DNA of 64,000 nucleotides from Xenorhabdus poinarii G6 (GTDB lineage: Bacteria; Pseudomonadota; Gammaproteobacteria; Enterobacterales; Enterobacteriaceae). Shown piece after piece: positions 44,069 through 53,118 of the stretch. The DNA lies in the NCBI RefSeq assembly GCF_000968175.1, contig NZ_FO704551.1, forward strand, positions 2,542,001 through 2,606,000, written 5' to 3'. Under the pieces are notes generated by a model. The model was not told the DNA's origin and ran no database searches. It was given only the letters and a program-made list of their open reading frames with translations. Numbering within the stretch: position 1 is the stretch's first letter; every line of letters starts with the position of its first letter. The translations under genes and the position numbers were made by a program.

Positions 44069-44799
44069 TGCATTCTTTCAATTATTACCAAAAGGCGAAG
44101 TTAATTGCACCACAGTATCTTTTGGGTGAACAGGTGTTAGCATATCATGAAATTGTACAGTGGCAACAACGTGCGGAGAATTTCTCAATGGCACCACAGC
44201 CCGCTCTGTGGGGATGAGGAACTGTGCATAAAAACTCACGTTCTGTCGCTGAAATGGCTGTCGCTACGGCCAAAAAAACACTATTGTCAGCCAACGCCCA
44301 TCATCAAGACATCGATACACTAATCTTCTGCAGCACGTACTTTCCCGATCGGCCGAATGAGCATATTAGTCTTTTACGTGAGGTTGCTTGCCCTCTGAAT
44401 TTGGAACACACGGAAATTATCGGCGTTACGCTCGGGCGGTGTACAAATTTAATCAAGGGGTTGCGTCTAGCCCAAGCGCGTATAGCCTCTGGTCAGTCTA
44501 AACAAGCTCTTGTTGTTACCAGCGATTGCATAGTGAATGAAGAAGAACGTATGGAAAATTTTGCGTTGTTCTCGGATGGCGCCGCAAGTTGTTTGGTATG
44601 TATCGATAGTGATCCTCGTCCTGGCTTTTCAATCATAGCTAATGCCGAAAAACAGAATTTGGGGCAGCTCTCACAAGGTCTCTCTGTTGAATTGAGTAAA
44701 GCCGTAAATCAGGCCTTATTCCATGACGCTCAGATCTTAATATCTGACATTAATCGTCTATTTCATACCAATGTTTACCTCCCCATATGCAATTTGAAG
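44068..44799 (+). pseudogene. Ketoacyl-ACP synthase III-like gene, in-frame stop and 3' truncation
   Basis: It starts MHSFNYYQKAKLIAPQYLLG. Codon 50 is TGA (44215), after which the same frame continues HKNSRSVAEMAVATAKKTLL, IDTLIFCSTYFPDRPNEHIS and the active-site region GVTLGRCTNLIKGLRLAQAR with the Cys. FALFSDGAASCLVCIDSDPR is typical of KAS III. The protein is cut by IS3 at 44800 before the His/Asn catalytic residues. It overlaps the ICL-like gene by one base. Non-functional as it stands. Confidence 0.8.
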
Positions 44800-44812
44800 T
44801 GTCCACTCCCCA

Positions 44813-45658
44813 TTAATCGAGACACTGTAATTTAGAGTTTTCTAACTGCTTTCGATATACCTCCGGTGGGCGATGATTTAAACTTTCGTGCGTTCGACTT
44901 CGGTTATAATCTTGCTGCCAAAACCAGGCTAGTTCTCGAACTTGACTCAATGATTCAAATAAATACGCATTTAAAAACTCTCGACGAAATGAACCATTAA
45001 ACCGTTCAATAAATCCATTCTGTTGTGGTTTACCCGGTTGAATATGGCACAGTGTAATTTGGTTATTTTCACAATAATTCAATAGATTAATTGAGATGCA
45101 TTCAGGGCCATTATCCAATCGGATTTGTTTAGGTAATCCTCTCTGTGTTTTTAAACGTTCGAGTACTCTAATCACCCGTTCAGCGGGCAGTGAAGTATCC
45201 ACTTCAATGGATAAACATTCTCGTGTTCCTTCATCGATAATATTCAACGTCCTAAATCGTTTGCCGCAATATAATGTGTCATGCATAAAATCCAACGCCC
45301 ATTGAATATTCGGGATTTTAACCAAGGTTAATGGCCTTTTTTCTCGCTCAGTCAGTCTTTTTTTAATGCGACGCTTAAGGTTTAAGCCTAGCCGACAATA
45401 AACACGATAAACCCGTTTATGATTAAAGAGATATCCTTGAAATCTCAGTCGATAATAACATTTCCAAAAGCCCGCTTGAGGCGATTTAACTAATACAGCC
45501 TGGATGGCATCAATGACGATTTTGTCTTTTTGACGCCAATCTAATCGCTTTCGATAAAACGTTGCTCGTGATAACGAGGTTAACTGACAGGCTTTAATGA
45601 CCGACAATCCCGCTTTTTGCAGTGATTGAGCACAGGATTTTTTCTCGGTCACTACCAA
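44813..45658 (-). CDS. IS3-family OrfB (integrase core)
   Basis: A 281-aa DDE integrase domain. An HTH_21 region (RATFYRKRLDWRQKDKIVID, RVYCRLGLNLKRRIKKR) leads to NIQWALDFMHDTLYCGKRFR with the first Asp, LPKQIRLDNGPECISI with the second, and GFIERFNGSFRREFLNAYLF with the Glu. It overlaps OrfA by 7 nt, the usual site of frameshifted fusion. Intact. Confidence 0.92.
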   Translation of the reverse strand: MVVTEKKSCAQSLQKAGLSVIKACQLTSLSRATFYRKRLDWRQKDKIVIDAIQAVLVKSPQAGFWKCYYRLRFQGYLFNHKRVYRVYCRLGLNLKRRIKKRLTEREKRPLTLVKIPNIQWALDFMHDTLYCGKRFRTLNIIDEGTRECLSIEVDTSLPAERVIRVLERLKTQRGLPKQIRLDNGPECISINLLNYCENNQITLCHIQPGKPQQNGFIERFNGSFRREFLNAYLFESLSQVRELAWFWQQDYNRSRTHESLNHRPPEVYRKQLENSKLQCLD

Positions 45659-45921
45659 CCCTTTTTTGCGAAAAGTTCCTTCATGGCATGATTTTCAAGG
45701 CTAACCTCTGCAAACATTTTTTTGAGTTTAGCGTTCTCTTCTTCAAACTCTTTTAATCGTTTAACATCATTGGCTTCCATACCACCATACTTCGACTTCC
45801 AGTTGTAATAAGTGGCGTTACTGATCCCATTTTGGCGACAGATATCGTCAACTTTCATACCAGAATCAGCGAGTTTTAAGATGTTGACTATCTGAGTTTC
45901 AGTAAAACGAGTTTTTTTCAT
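45652..45921 (-). CDS. IS3-family OrfA
   Basis: An 89-aa HTH protein (MKKTRFTETQIVNILKLADS, then DDICRQNGISNATYYNWKSK) with a leucine-zipper-like helix (KRLKEFEEENAKLKKMFAEV). It provides DNA binding for the OrfAB transposase. Intact. Confidence 0.92.
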   Translation of the reverse strand: MKKTRFTETQIVNILKLADSGMKVDDICRQNGISNATYYNWKSKYGGMEANDVKRLKEFEEENAKLKKMFAEVSLENHAMKELFAKKGW

Positions 45922-45988
45922 ATTGACCTCTGCAAATGTTAGGGCAGAAAATCTAATTATAGCTGTCTCATTTTAGGGGAAGTGGACA

Positions 45989-48490
45989 ATAGGCCCGGTC
46001 TGCGACAGATTTCGCATCGACTGGCTGACCTTCTGCTCTCAGTTGTTTTTCGGCGTGCTGTTTCAGGGCCTGCTGCGTTTGTGGGTCTTGCAGTTTTTCC
46101 GTCGCCGCTTTCGTCGCTTTAATCGCTTCATTCGTGCTGTAGATATCCAGCACCTGGCTGCCGATTTGGGCAATGGCCTGCGCCTGTGCCAGCCGCCGCT
46201 GCTCTTTCTCCTTGTCAAAAATCGGACTCAGGCTATTGGCGGCCTTGTCAGTATCCCGGCTTAAGGTTGAAACAGCCTGTTGCTGCTTATCGGCATCACG
46301 GACAATCAGGCTGCCATCACTGACCGCTGCATGCGTCGTTGACGATTGGCTGTCACTGTGATTGCTGCCAGCCAGCATATTCGAGGCCATATTGGACACC
46401 AGCGGGCTGCCCACCGCGCTGCCGGTGCTGATACCCACGCTTTGGTGTTCGCTCTTGTATTCTGCCTTGTTTTCAATATCACTAAAACCCAGTGTGCCGG
46501 TATCCAGACGGTTTTTGTCCTTACCCGCCGTGCTGGCAATCACCGCCCCATCCAGTTGGGTATGTTAGCCCACCCTGACATCAAAACCACCCTTGCCGGC
46601 AAAAATACCCGTCTGCTCGTTGACCGAGCCAAACCGGCTGTGGAGTTTATCACGGCTGGCATTGATACTGGCGGAGCCACTCCCCGCACCATAGGTAAAG
46701 CTGGCACCGGTGCTGATATTCTCCTGTTTGCTGTCGTAGTTATCCTTATCCTGCTCGCTTTGCAGATGCAGGTTGCGACCCACATCGGCAGTCACTTTCT
46801 CCCCGCTGACCTGTGCCCCTTTAAGCGTGGTATCCTGACCGGCGGTCAATCCCACACCGACACTACCGCCCTGGCTGCTGTTTTCACCGCGCGTTGTCTG
46901 GGTATTTTCAGCGGATTGCAGGACGATATCCCGTTTCGCGTCCAGAGCCACATCCCGCCCGGCTTTCAGATTGCTGCCTACAATCTGAATATTACCGCTG
47001 TCTGCCTGAGCGTTGTCGCCTTTCGCGGTAATACGGATTCCCGCCCGGCATTGAGCTGACTGCCCTGTGACTGCGTTTGTTCCGTGTGGGTTTCCGATTT
47101 CGCCGACTGGCGGCCATAGGAAAGCTGGATACCGATGGTATCGGTCGGTTTTTTCGCATCTCCCCCAGCCTGATTGATGGCATCAGCTTTGGCTGCATTC
47201 GCTTCACTCAGCTGGTACGCCTGATAACCCTGCGCCCCGGACAGCACCGCCTGCGTGCCTTTCAGCGCCTGCAATCGGCTGTCACCTTTCGTTGCTTTCG
47301 CTTCATTGGCGGTTTTCACCGCAGTGTCAATCGCACTGCCGACCGTGCCAGACAACGCCAGTGTCAGGCCGGACTGTTTCGACTCCGTTTTGCTCAGCTC
47401 GGTGTAGCTGTTTTTCGCCGCCGTGACCGCCACGTTTTTCGCTTCCATATCGAGGTCTTTGCCCGCGATCACCTCGCTGCCGTGGAGGGTCGCGTTGCGT
47501 CCTGCCGTCAGCGTCAGGTTGCCCTGGCCGCTGCCTATCACACTGCCTTTTTCACTGTGTCCATCACGATCGGTGGTATTTTTCTGGCGAGCCTAGCCCA
47601 CGGTAAAACCGATCCCCCCGGTGCCCATCAGGCCGGATTTTTTCTCTTCTTTCCGGTGCTGTTCGGTCAGCGATTCTGCAACCGTCGTGACCTGTATATC
47701 CCGTCCGGCTCCCAATGCGACATCGTCTGTACCAGCAATATGGCTGCCCTGCACGCGCACGTCCTGCCCGGCGTTCACCGTCACCGTGTTTCCGCTCAGC
47801 GTACTGCTCACGGCTTCACGCTGATGCCGCTCGTCGTGGGTTTCCGTCGAGCTCGAAGAGAGCATGCCTTTGTCTTTGCGGTAACTGTGGTCAACCCCGG
47901 AACGCTGCACTTCACCGGTTTCGACGACCACATCCCGTCCCGCCTGCACATGCAACGCATTGCCAGTCACCACATCACCGGCTTTCACGGTCAAATCGTT
48001 ACCGGCCAACATCCGCAGATCGCCCTGGCTGCGCACACGACTGCCGATGTCCGTCCGTTCATGTTGGTGCTGATAGTTCTGGCTGTCCCAGTCATGGTTG
48101 CGGGTCGCGTCGGTCGTGACAACCTCCACACGCAGATCATGGCCGGCACTCAATGTAGTGGTACTCTGTTGTCCCCGGTTGTCGATGTCACTGCCGGCCA
48201 GCACCAGATTATGGCCGGCCTGCAGGGTCAGATCCCCCGCATCATGGCTGACCTCAATGCCGGCGACACAATCAACTCACTGATCGGTGCCCTTGCCCAC
48301 AGTGGTAGCGCTGGTCAGGTCATGACCGGCCAGCAAGGTCACCGGGCGCTCTTCCAGCCAGACCATATCGGTCGTGAGCAGAGCCATGTTTGCCCTGCCG
48401 AAAATCGGGGATTTCGCTCTGCTGAACCGGAGGGCTGGGATTTTTCGCACCACAGATTTTACCCTTTTCATTAATGATGAAAAAGGTAAC
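45989..48490 (-). pseudogene. Filamentous hemagglutinin/CdiA-like two-partner secretion exoprotein, decayed
   Basis: Repeats of the hemagglutinin type (LSAGHDLRVEVVTTDATRN, GDLRMLAGNDLTVKAGDVVT, NGN..VNAGQDVRVQGSHIAG) run for most of the length. A pre-toxin region follows (QTGIFAGKGGFDVRVG, SNMASNMLAGSNHSDSQSST, KEKEQRRLAQAQAIAQIGSQ). Lesions: TGA near 48275, TAG near 47594, one lost base near 47030 (restoring an A gives RITAKGDNAQADSGN) and TAG near 46566. The secretion domain at the N-terminus and the toxin tail are absent; the 3' end is cut by IS3. A long open frame on the opposite strand is a shadow. Confidence 0.82.
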
Positions 48491-48598
48491 ATGCAGAAAA
48501 AACGCTTTAAATACTGTGGTTAATTCTTTTCCTGATCGAGAAAATTATCTGCACGTTATAAAATGATTTTACTAAATTATTCACCAGAGAGATCCGCA

Positions 48599-48964
48599 AT
48601 GTTGTCATCATTCATGAATACGTTAACTCGTAACTTAAACCACGCTAAAACCTCAGACGATGAAGCGGAACAATATACGCCTGAACAACTCCTTTCATGG
48701 GCACAAGGCTGTATGCTTGAAGGGTTACCTGATGACTTTAATGAAGCATATGTAGAATGTCTGCAACAACAGCATCCTGACGGGAAAAGGGAAGTAAAAA
48801 TAACACATCGGTTTAAACTTAATGTAAACTCTTCCTATGAAACTTTTACACCCGCAGATTATCTCTATCCTACACAGTGTATAGAGAGGGTTCTGACAGG
48901 AAAGGCTTGGAAGAAAGCTAAGCTGACATTTAACCCAAGAGAAGCAACATTTTTCTGGGAATAA
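48599..48964 (+). CDS. Unknown small protein downstream of the hemagglutinin pseudogene
   Basis: A 121-aa acidic to neutral protein: MLSSFMNTLTRNLNHAKTSD, DEAEQYTPEQLLSWAQGCML, then VKITHRFKLNVNSSYETFTP and TFNPREATFFWE. No signal peptide or TM. A GAGAGATC stretch precedes the chosen ATG; a longer frame from 48563 is possible. Family not recognised. It lies divergent from the exoprotein remnant, so an immunity or unrelated role cannot be told. Confidence 0.55.
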   Translation: MLSSFMNTLTRNLNHAKTSDDEAEQYTPEQLLSWAQGCMLEGLPDDFNEAYVECLQQQHPDGKREVKITHRFKLNVNSSYETFTPADYLYPTQCIERVLTGKAWKKAKLTFNPREATFFWE

Positions 48965-48974
48965 GTCTCTCATA

Positions 48975-49011
48975 GAGCCTGTAGTGTATCTTGTTGTAAT
49001 AATACAGGCTC
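48975..49011 (+). terminator. Hairpin after the unknown gene
   Basis: Nine-bp stem GAGCCTGTA ... TACAGGCTC with a long loop, 11 nt past the stop; weak U tract. Confidence 0.45.
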
Positions 49012-49687
49012 ATCAGTGACTTTTAGAACCACACAATCAACCCCGTAACCCTCGTGCCACATCCATTCTCTTCGCCACTAAAAAAACAATCACCACAACT
49101 TTTGCTAATTTGCCATCGTTAATGCGACAGAACCACGTTACTTTCAGACTTATTAGCCCTGGTGTTGGCCATAATTTTTCCTTTATACCTACCTGCTAGC
49201 AATTACATCCCACTCTGTAGGGCGCAGCAGTAACATAATCGACACCGGATACAGGGTGGTATTCCACTTTAATATCGATTGTTTTATAGCCAAAAAAGTA
49301 TTTCTACGTAAAATTTTCACCATTTTTATCCAAGATAATCACATCATATTTTATGTACCAGATCCTAAATATTGCTTTTTAAGCAAATTAAAATCTCGCC
49401 TTGACATCTGATAAGACTATCAATTTGGTGGTGTATATTTTTTCTGCTTATCCTCTTTATATCAGATAAGTATTTAACAGTGGTCAGGTTTCCAAAAAAC
49501 GATCACCAAAATAAATTATAAATATAGAATGAAACTTTTGTTTGTCCCATCTCTTGGCGAAGGGAGGCTTGCAAAACGTGTAGTAATTTATATATGAAAA
49601 TGATGGGATGTAAATAAAACACCAAAAAAAACCTATGAGTATTCATAGGTTGTGAAAAGCAGAAATCACCACAGGGCGTAAAAAACA
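49012..49687. other. Gene-free region with a possible decayed minus-strand gene
   Basis: On the minus strand, around 49215-49360, readable stretches such as YFFGYKTIDIKVEYHPVSG and VDYVTAAPYRVGCNC suggest a broken protein gene. No start or continuous frame. No other feature was found. Confidence 0.25.
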
Positions 49688-50368
49688 TTAAATAACAATA
49701 TGATATGGCATAAACTCATGAAATCCTTTCTCATAACAAGAAAAAACAAGCTGGTCACGTGTATCTACCTTGAATTTTTTCTTTATATTTATTAAGTGAA
49801 AATCGTGAGATGATGTAGATATACCTGCCAATTCAGATATTTTTTGGCGTGAAAATCCTTTTAATAAAAAAAACAATACCTTTGACTCACTGCTAGTCAG
49901 ATTATACCCTGAGTAGTCAGATATTTTCATATTGGTAGCTGTGCCTGCCAGATTTCCAAACTCTACTGCTCTATTAAGAATGATGGCGGTAGCTATCGTT
50001 CCTGATGGAATACCATTCTTGGAGTAAATGACTTTTTTATCAGTAAATAAACTCGTTTTTACGATGCCACTCAGAGGTTCTATGACGCTATACTCTAAGC
50101 CAGCTATAATGTCTTTTTCGTGATTTATGTAAATATCTTTATTTTCTGCCCATGGCATGTCGTCATCATTTAGTCCTATTAAAGATTTAGGGCTATATCC
50201 AGAGTACTTACTAAAAACAGAATTTGAAGCAACAAATTCATGATTATAGTTTTTAACCAGCATGATACCGGTATTCCAGGGAATAAAGGGATTATCACAA
50301 AACCACTCAAAAGATCCCATATCTCCTTGAGGTCGTGATAAAAAATCCCTATCATCACTTTTGGTCAT
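49688..50368 (-). CDS. PAS-LuxR regulator (LuxR solo)
   Basis: About 226 aa. The N-terminal PAS4-like domain covers about residues 10-130 (VKNYNHEFVASNSVFSKYSG, LIGLNDDDMPWAENKD). A C-terminal LuxR HTH follows (LTSSESKVLFFLLKGFSRQK, ISELAGISTSSHDFHLINI). No autoinducer-binding domain, so it belongs to the PAS4-LuxR solos that are numerous in Xenorhabdus and Photorhabdus and are thought to sense host signals. The ATG at 50368 (MTKSDDRDFLSRPQGD) is preferred over 50389. It lies downstream of a three-gene oxidoreductase operon and may control it. Confidence 0.85.
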   Translation of the reverse strand: MTKSDDRDFLSRPQGDMGSFEWFCDNPFIPWNTGIMLVKNYNHEFVASNSVFSKYSGYSPKSLIGLNDDDMPWAENKDIYINHEKDIIAGLEYSVIEPLSGIVKTSLFTDKKVIYSKNGIPSGTIATAIILNRAVEFGNLAGTATNMKISDYSGYNLTSSESKVLFFLLKGFSRQKISELAGISTSSHDFHLINIKKKFKVDTRDQLVFSCYEKGFHEFMPYHIVI

Positions 50369-50466
50369 ATTGAAAACACCTAAGTTCAAATATTAGCCAA
50401 TAATAGAGATGACCACTGCCATCTCCATGGAGTCTTACGACAAAAATAGTAACAAAGTGAAAAATA

Positions 50467-50610
50467 ATGAAAAAAGTCAAAACATTTCACTTGCCACACC
50501 AAAAAGGTAAGCTATCTGACTATTGGATTACTATCTGTGATAGCAATGTAGAAGGAACAGAACAAGACGTCATAAAAAAAGTCCTTAATAAAAGGAAAGA
50601 ATTACACTGA
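50467..50610 (+). CDS. Small unknown ORF (47 aa)
   Basis: MKKVKTFHLPHQKGKLSDYW ... EQDVIKKVLNKRKELH. It is opposite to the surrounding genes and its end overlaps the monooxygenase stop. No strong ribosome-binding site. Amino-acid composition looks protein-like, but evidence is thin. Confidence 0.3.
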   Translation: MKKVKTFHLPHQKGKLSDYWITICDSNVEGTEQDVIKKVLNKRKELH

Positions 50611-50895
50611 TAGTGGTGAATACAAGCGTATATCAGCTTTTTCTACATATTTTTTTGCAATCACATCAAAAAAATGCGTGATATAACTCTTGTTGCAATG
50701 TGCATCAAAATCCTCTCGAGAGTACCAACGTTCAATTAAACATACATCCCAACAATCACTTTCAGCACCGGAATAGCTAATTTCATCCGCTCGTTCATAG
50801 TGTAGACAACCATTCTCTTTGGCGGTTTCATTCATTGACGAATATTTAAATCCTTTTTTTACCAAAAATCTCGCTGTACAGTAAATTTCTTTCAT
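50602..50895 (-). CDS. Antibiotic biosynthesis monooxygenase (ABM) domain protein
   Basis: A 97-aa dimeric alpha-beta barrel: MKEIYCTARFLVKKGFKYSS, NGCLHYERADEISYSGAESD, then IERWYSREDFDAHCNKSYIT and DVIAKKYVE. The ERW.S...F.AH...H pattern is that of YgiN/ABM quinol monooxygenases. It follows the SDR gene by 61 nt in the same direction and probably acts with it, oxidising a phenolic or quinol intermediate (inference). Confidence 0.82.
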   Translation of the reverse strand: MKEIYCTARFLVKKGFKYSSMNETAKENGCLHYERADEISYSGAESDCWDVCLIERWYSREDFDAHCNKSYITHFFDVIAKKYVEKADIRLYSPLSV

Positions 50896-50956
50896 TACTC
50901 TTTCTCCATTAAAGAGAAAAAATTAATATACAATATCAAGTATCAACAATAAACAA

Positions 50957-51679
50957 TCAGTTTTGTTGCCTTGTTGGAGCAATTTTAAGGTCACGTACAC
51001 ACACAGATTGAGGTAGCTCATAAGAAAATACTATACTTTTAGCTACATCTGTCGCAGAAATAACACCACCAATACTCTCTTTCCAGCTAATATAATCATT
51101 TTTCACAAAATCATCGCTAATATGACTGATCAGTTCTGTTTCCGCTGCGCCTGGAGAGATAGTTATAACTCGAACATTGTCTGGCGCAACTTCCCAGCGG
51201 ACACTATCTGACAATCCATGAACCGCAAACTTTGTCGCACAATATGCAGCATGATACTGGTAAGTCTTTTGACCAGCTAAAGAGGATATATTAATTATAG
51301 TTCCTGTTTTCCTTTTTCTCATAGATGGTAATACAGCTTGCATCCCATTGATAACACCTTTAATGTTTGTATCTATCATCTTGTTCCATTCATCATGATC
51401 TTGATATTCTAATTCTCCTAACAACATGACACCTGCATTATTTATAATGCAATCCACATCACCGAACTTTTCTTCTGCCTGCCTAATCGCATTAAATACT
51501 TGCTCACGGCAAGTAACATCAACTTCAAAACAAAGCGAATTATCAAGGTTCATTGCAATTAATTTATCTACTCTACGCGCCAAAAGAGCAAGGTAATAAC
51601 CCTTACTATTTAATATCTTAGCCACTTCAGCACCAAATCCAGAACTGGCGCCAGTGATAACCACTAATTTTTTTTTCAT
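50957..51679 (-). CDS. Short-chain dehydrogenase/reductase
   Basis: A 240-aa classical SDR. TGASSGFG for NAD(P) binding, CIINNAGVML (NNAG), catalytic Ser in INISSLAG, YHAAYCATKFA with the YxxxK, and ISPGAAETEL. The start is chosen at 51679 because it overlaps the dioxygenase stop as ATGA; a frame from 51694 is longer. Most similar in style to YdfG/serine-type dehydrogenases. Middle gene of the three-gene operon. Confidence 0.92.
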   Translation of the reverse strand: MKKKLVVITGASSGFGAEVAKILNSKGYYLALLARRVDKLIAMNLDNSLCFEVDVTCREQVFNAIRQAEEKFGDVDCIINNAGVMLLGELEYQDHDEWNKMIDTNIKGVINGMQAVLPSMRKRKTGTIINISSLAGQKTYQYHAAYCATKFAVHGLSDSVRWEVAPDNVRVITISPGAAETELISHISDDFVKNDYISWKESIGGVISATDVAKSIVFSYELPQSVCVRDLKIAPTRQQN

Positions 51680-52683
51680 ATAAAATTGCTCCATTTGCTA
51701 TAGAATTTCTTGGCAACATCGGGATGAGAGCGAAGTCTGCCTTTCATATAGTTAAGGCCTACATTTCTTAGCAATGGGTTATTAGGATCGGTTTTTATAA
51801 GTGAACGACCTGAAGTCAATTCTTTAGGTAAATCAAAAACAGGGACAATAGAATCAAGGCTTGCACCTAAAAAGTATGCAATGGAAAATCTATCTCTCTG
51901 TTCATCCGGGGTTAAAACTCTATGAACTGTTGCCCGAAGGTAACCATTGGTGGCCAACTCTAATAGCTCTCCAAGGTTGACAACAAACGTACCATTAATT
52001 GGTGGAACATCAATCCATTTATTATCGCTAATTTCAACCTGCAAGCCTTTGTTCTCGTCCTGTAAAATTAACGTCAAAAGTCCTGAGTCTTTATGTGCAC
52101 CAACACCCTGAGTTTCTTTTATTGAGCCGCTATGCGGGTATTTAATTAATTTAATATGTTCATTTGGTGTCTCACCATATATTTCATCAAATGAATGATT
52201 TGGTAATCCCAGCCCTGTAGCTAAAGCCCTAAGTAATTTTAAAGAAATATTAGTCAATATATCATTATAAGCTAACATTACATTTTTCAATTCAGGTAAA
52301 GATTCAGGCCATTGATTATAACCATGTAACCCTAACCAGATAGGATCGTTATCAGTTACATTATGTGGCTCACGTTCTGCACCTATATCAAACTGTTCTC
52401 TCCAGTCTGCGTTTCCATTCGTTCTCTCATTACCAGCTCTGTTATATCCTCTGAAGTGAGGGGAGTTGATCATGGCAATCGATAGTTTTTCTTTTTCAGG
52501 TAAGAGAAAAAATTTTCTGGTCAGTTCACGTACTTTTTCTAAAAATGAAGGCGATACCCCATGGTCACTAAGATAGAAAAAGCCAACATCGTGGGCCGCT
52601 TCCGTCAATAGAGATATGAATTGGTTGTTCTTGTCAGAATATCCATCTAACATGTTTAATTTTAATACAGGTATGGTTGCCAT
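51676..52683 (-). CDS. 2-oxoglutarate/Fe(II) oxygenase (isopenicillin N synthase family)
   Basis: A 335-aa enzyme. The N-terminal DIOX_N-like part is VGFFYLSDHGVSPSFLEKV and FRGYNRAGNE. Core double-stranded beta helix with iron ligands His and Asp in GAHKDSGLLTL and His in RATVHRVL, and the oxoglutarate-binding Arg in RFSIAYFLG. First gene of the operon; no obvious peptide synthetase nearby. It could hydroxylate or desaturate a small acid or hormone-like compound. Confidence 0.93.
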   Translation of the reverse strand: MATIPVLKLNMLDGYSDKNNQFISLLTEAAHDVGFFYLSDHGVSPSFLEKVRELTRKFFLLPEKEKLSIAMINSPHFRGYNRAGNERTNGNADWREQFDIGAEREPHNVTDNDPIWLGLHGYNQWPESLPELKNVMLAYNDILTNISLKLLRALATGLGLPNHSFDEIYGETPNEHIKLIKYPHSGSIKETQGVGAHKDSGLLTLILQDENKGLQVEISDNKWIDVPPINGTFVVNLGELLELATNGYLRATVHRVLTPDEQRDRFSIAYFLGASLDSIVPVFDLPKELTSGRSLIKTDPNNPLLRNVGLNYMKGRLRSHPDVAKKFYSKWSNFI

Positions 52684-53092
52684 TTTAAGCCTCTCAGTAA
52701 AAAAATGATTTATTCAACATGTAGTTGTGTTAAGTAGTCACCGTTCTGCTGCATTAAGTCATCGTCAAGTAACTCAGTAATTCTATATAAAAAATATGGG
52801 TATTACAGATTACTATCCTGTTTCTGTATTCTATTATAATCCTATTTCTATACTCAAATACACATCACGTATGGAACTCATCCCATATTTCATTAATTAT
52901 GCAAGCATAACCGTGATTATTTTACAAAGAAATTATTTTATAAGAAATAAAATATCTATATGCCTTTTCATAATTATGAGACATTTATATTTCTTATTCC
53001 TTTCCGGTTATTTTCTGAAGCTGCATGCAAAAAATTCTTATTTTTTTAATCAATTGATAGAAAAAGGCTGCGAGTGACATCGGGCATTGAAC
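52684..53092. other. AT-rich intergenic region
   Basis: Probably the promoter region of the dioxygenase operon. A 93-codon plus-strand frame (52796-53077) is hydrophobic and compositionally AT-driven, so it is not called. Confidence 0.45.
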
Positions 53093-53118
53093 TGACCCCA
53101 GAAAGTTGGACATTTTAG

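Larger units (their letters stand above)
44800..45988 (-). mobile_element. IS3-family (IS407-like group) insertion sequence
   Basis: Termini TGTCCACTCCCC and complement of GGGGAAGTGGACA. The flanking bases GAAG and ATAG do not match, so no duplication. The left flank is KAS III-like and the right flank hemagglutinin, suggesting a deletion next to the IS. Confidence 0.85.

Noticed and set aside
47077..48474. 465-codon open frame on the plus strand
   Set aside because: It is opposite to the hemagglutinin repeats, whose minus-strand reading shows clear repeat motifs. High GC and repeat structure create the open shadow frame.
49503..49688. 61-codon minus-strand frame after the PAS-LuxR gene
   Set aside because: No start signal or conserved pattern, and Phe/Leu-rich as expected from AT-rich intergenic sequence.
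52796..53077. 93-codon hydrophobic plus-strand frame upstream of the dioxygenase operon
   Set aside because: AT-driven composition, no ribosome-binding site and no TM pattern of a known family. The stretch is better explained as promoter region.
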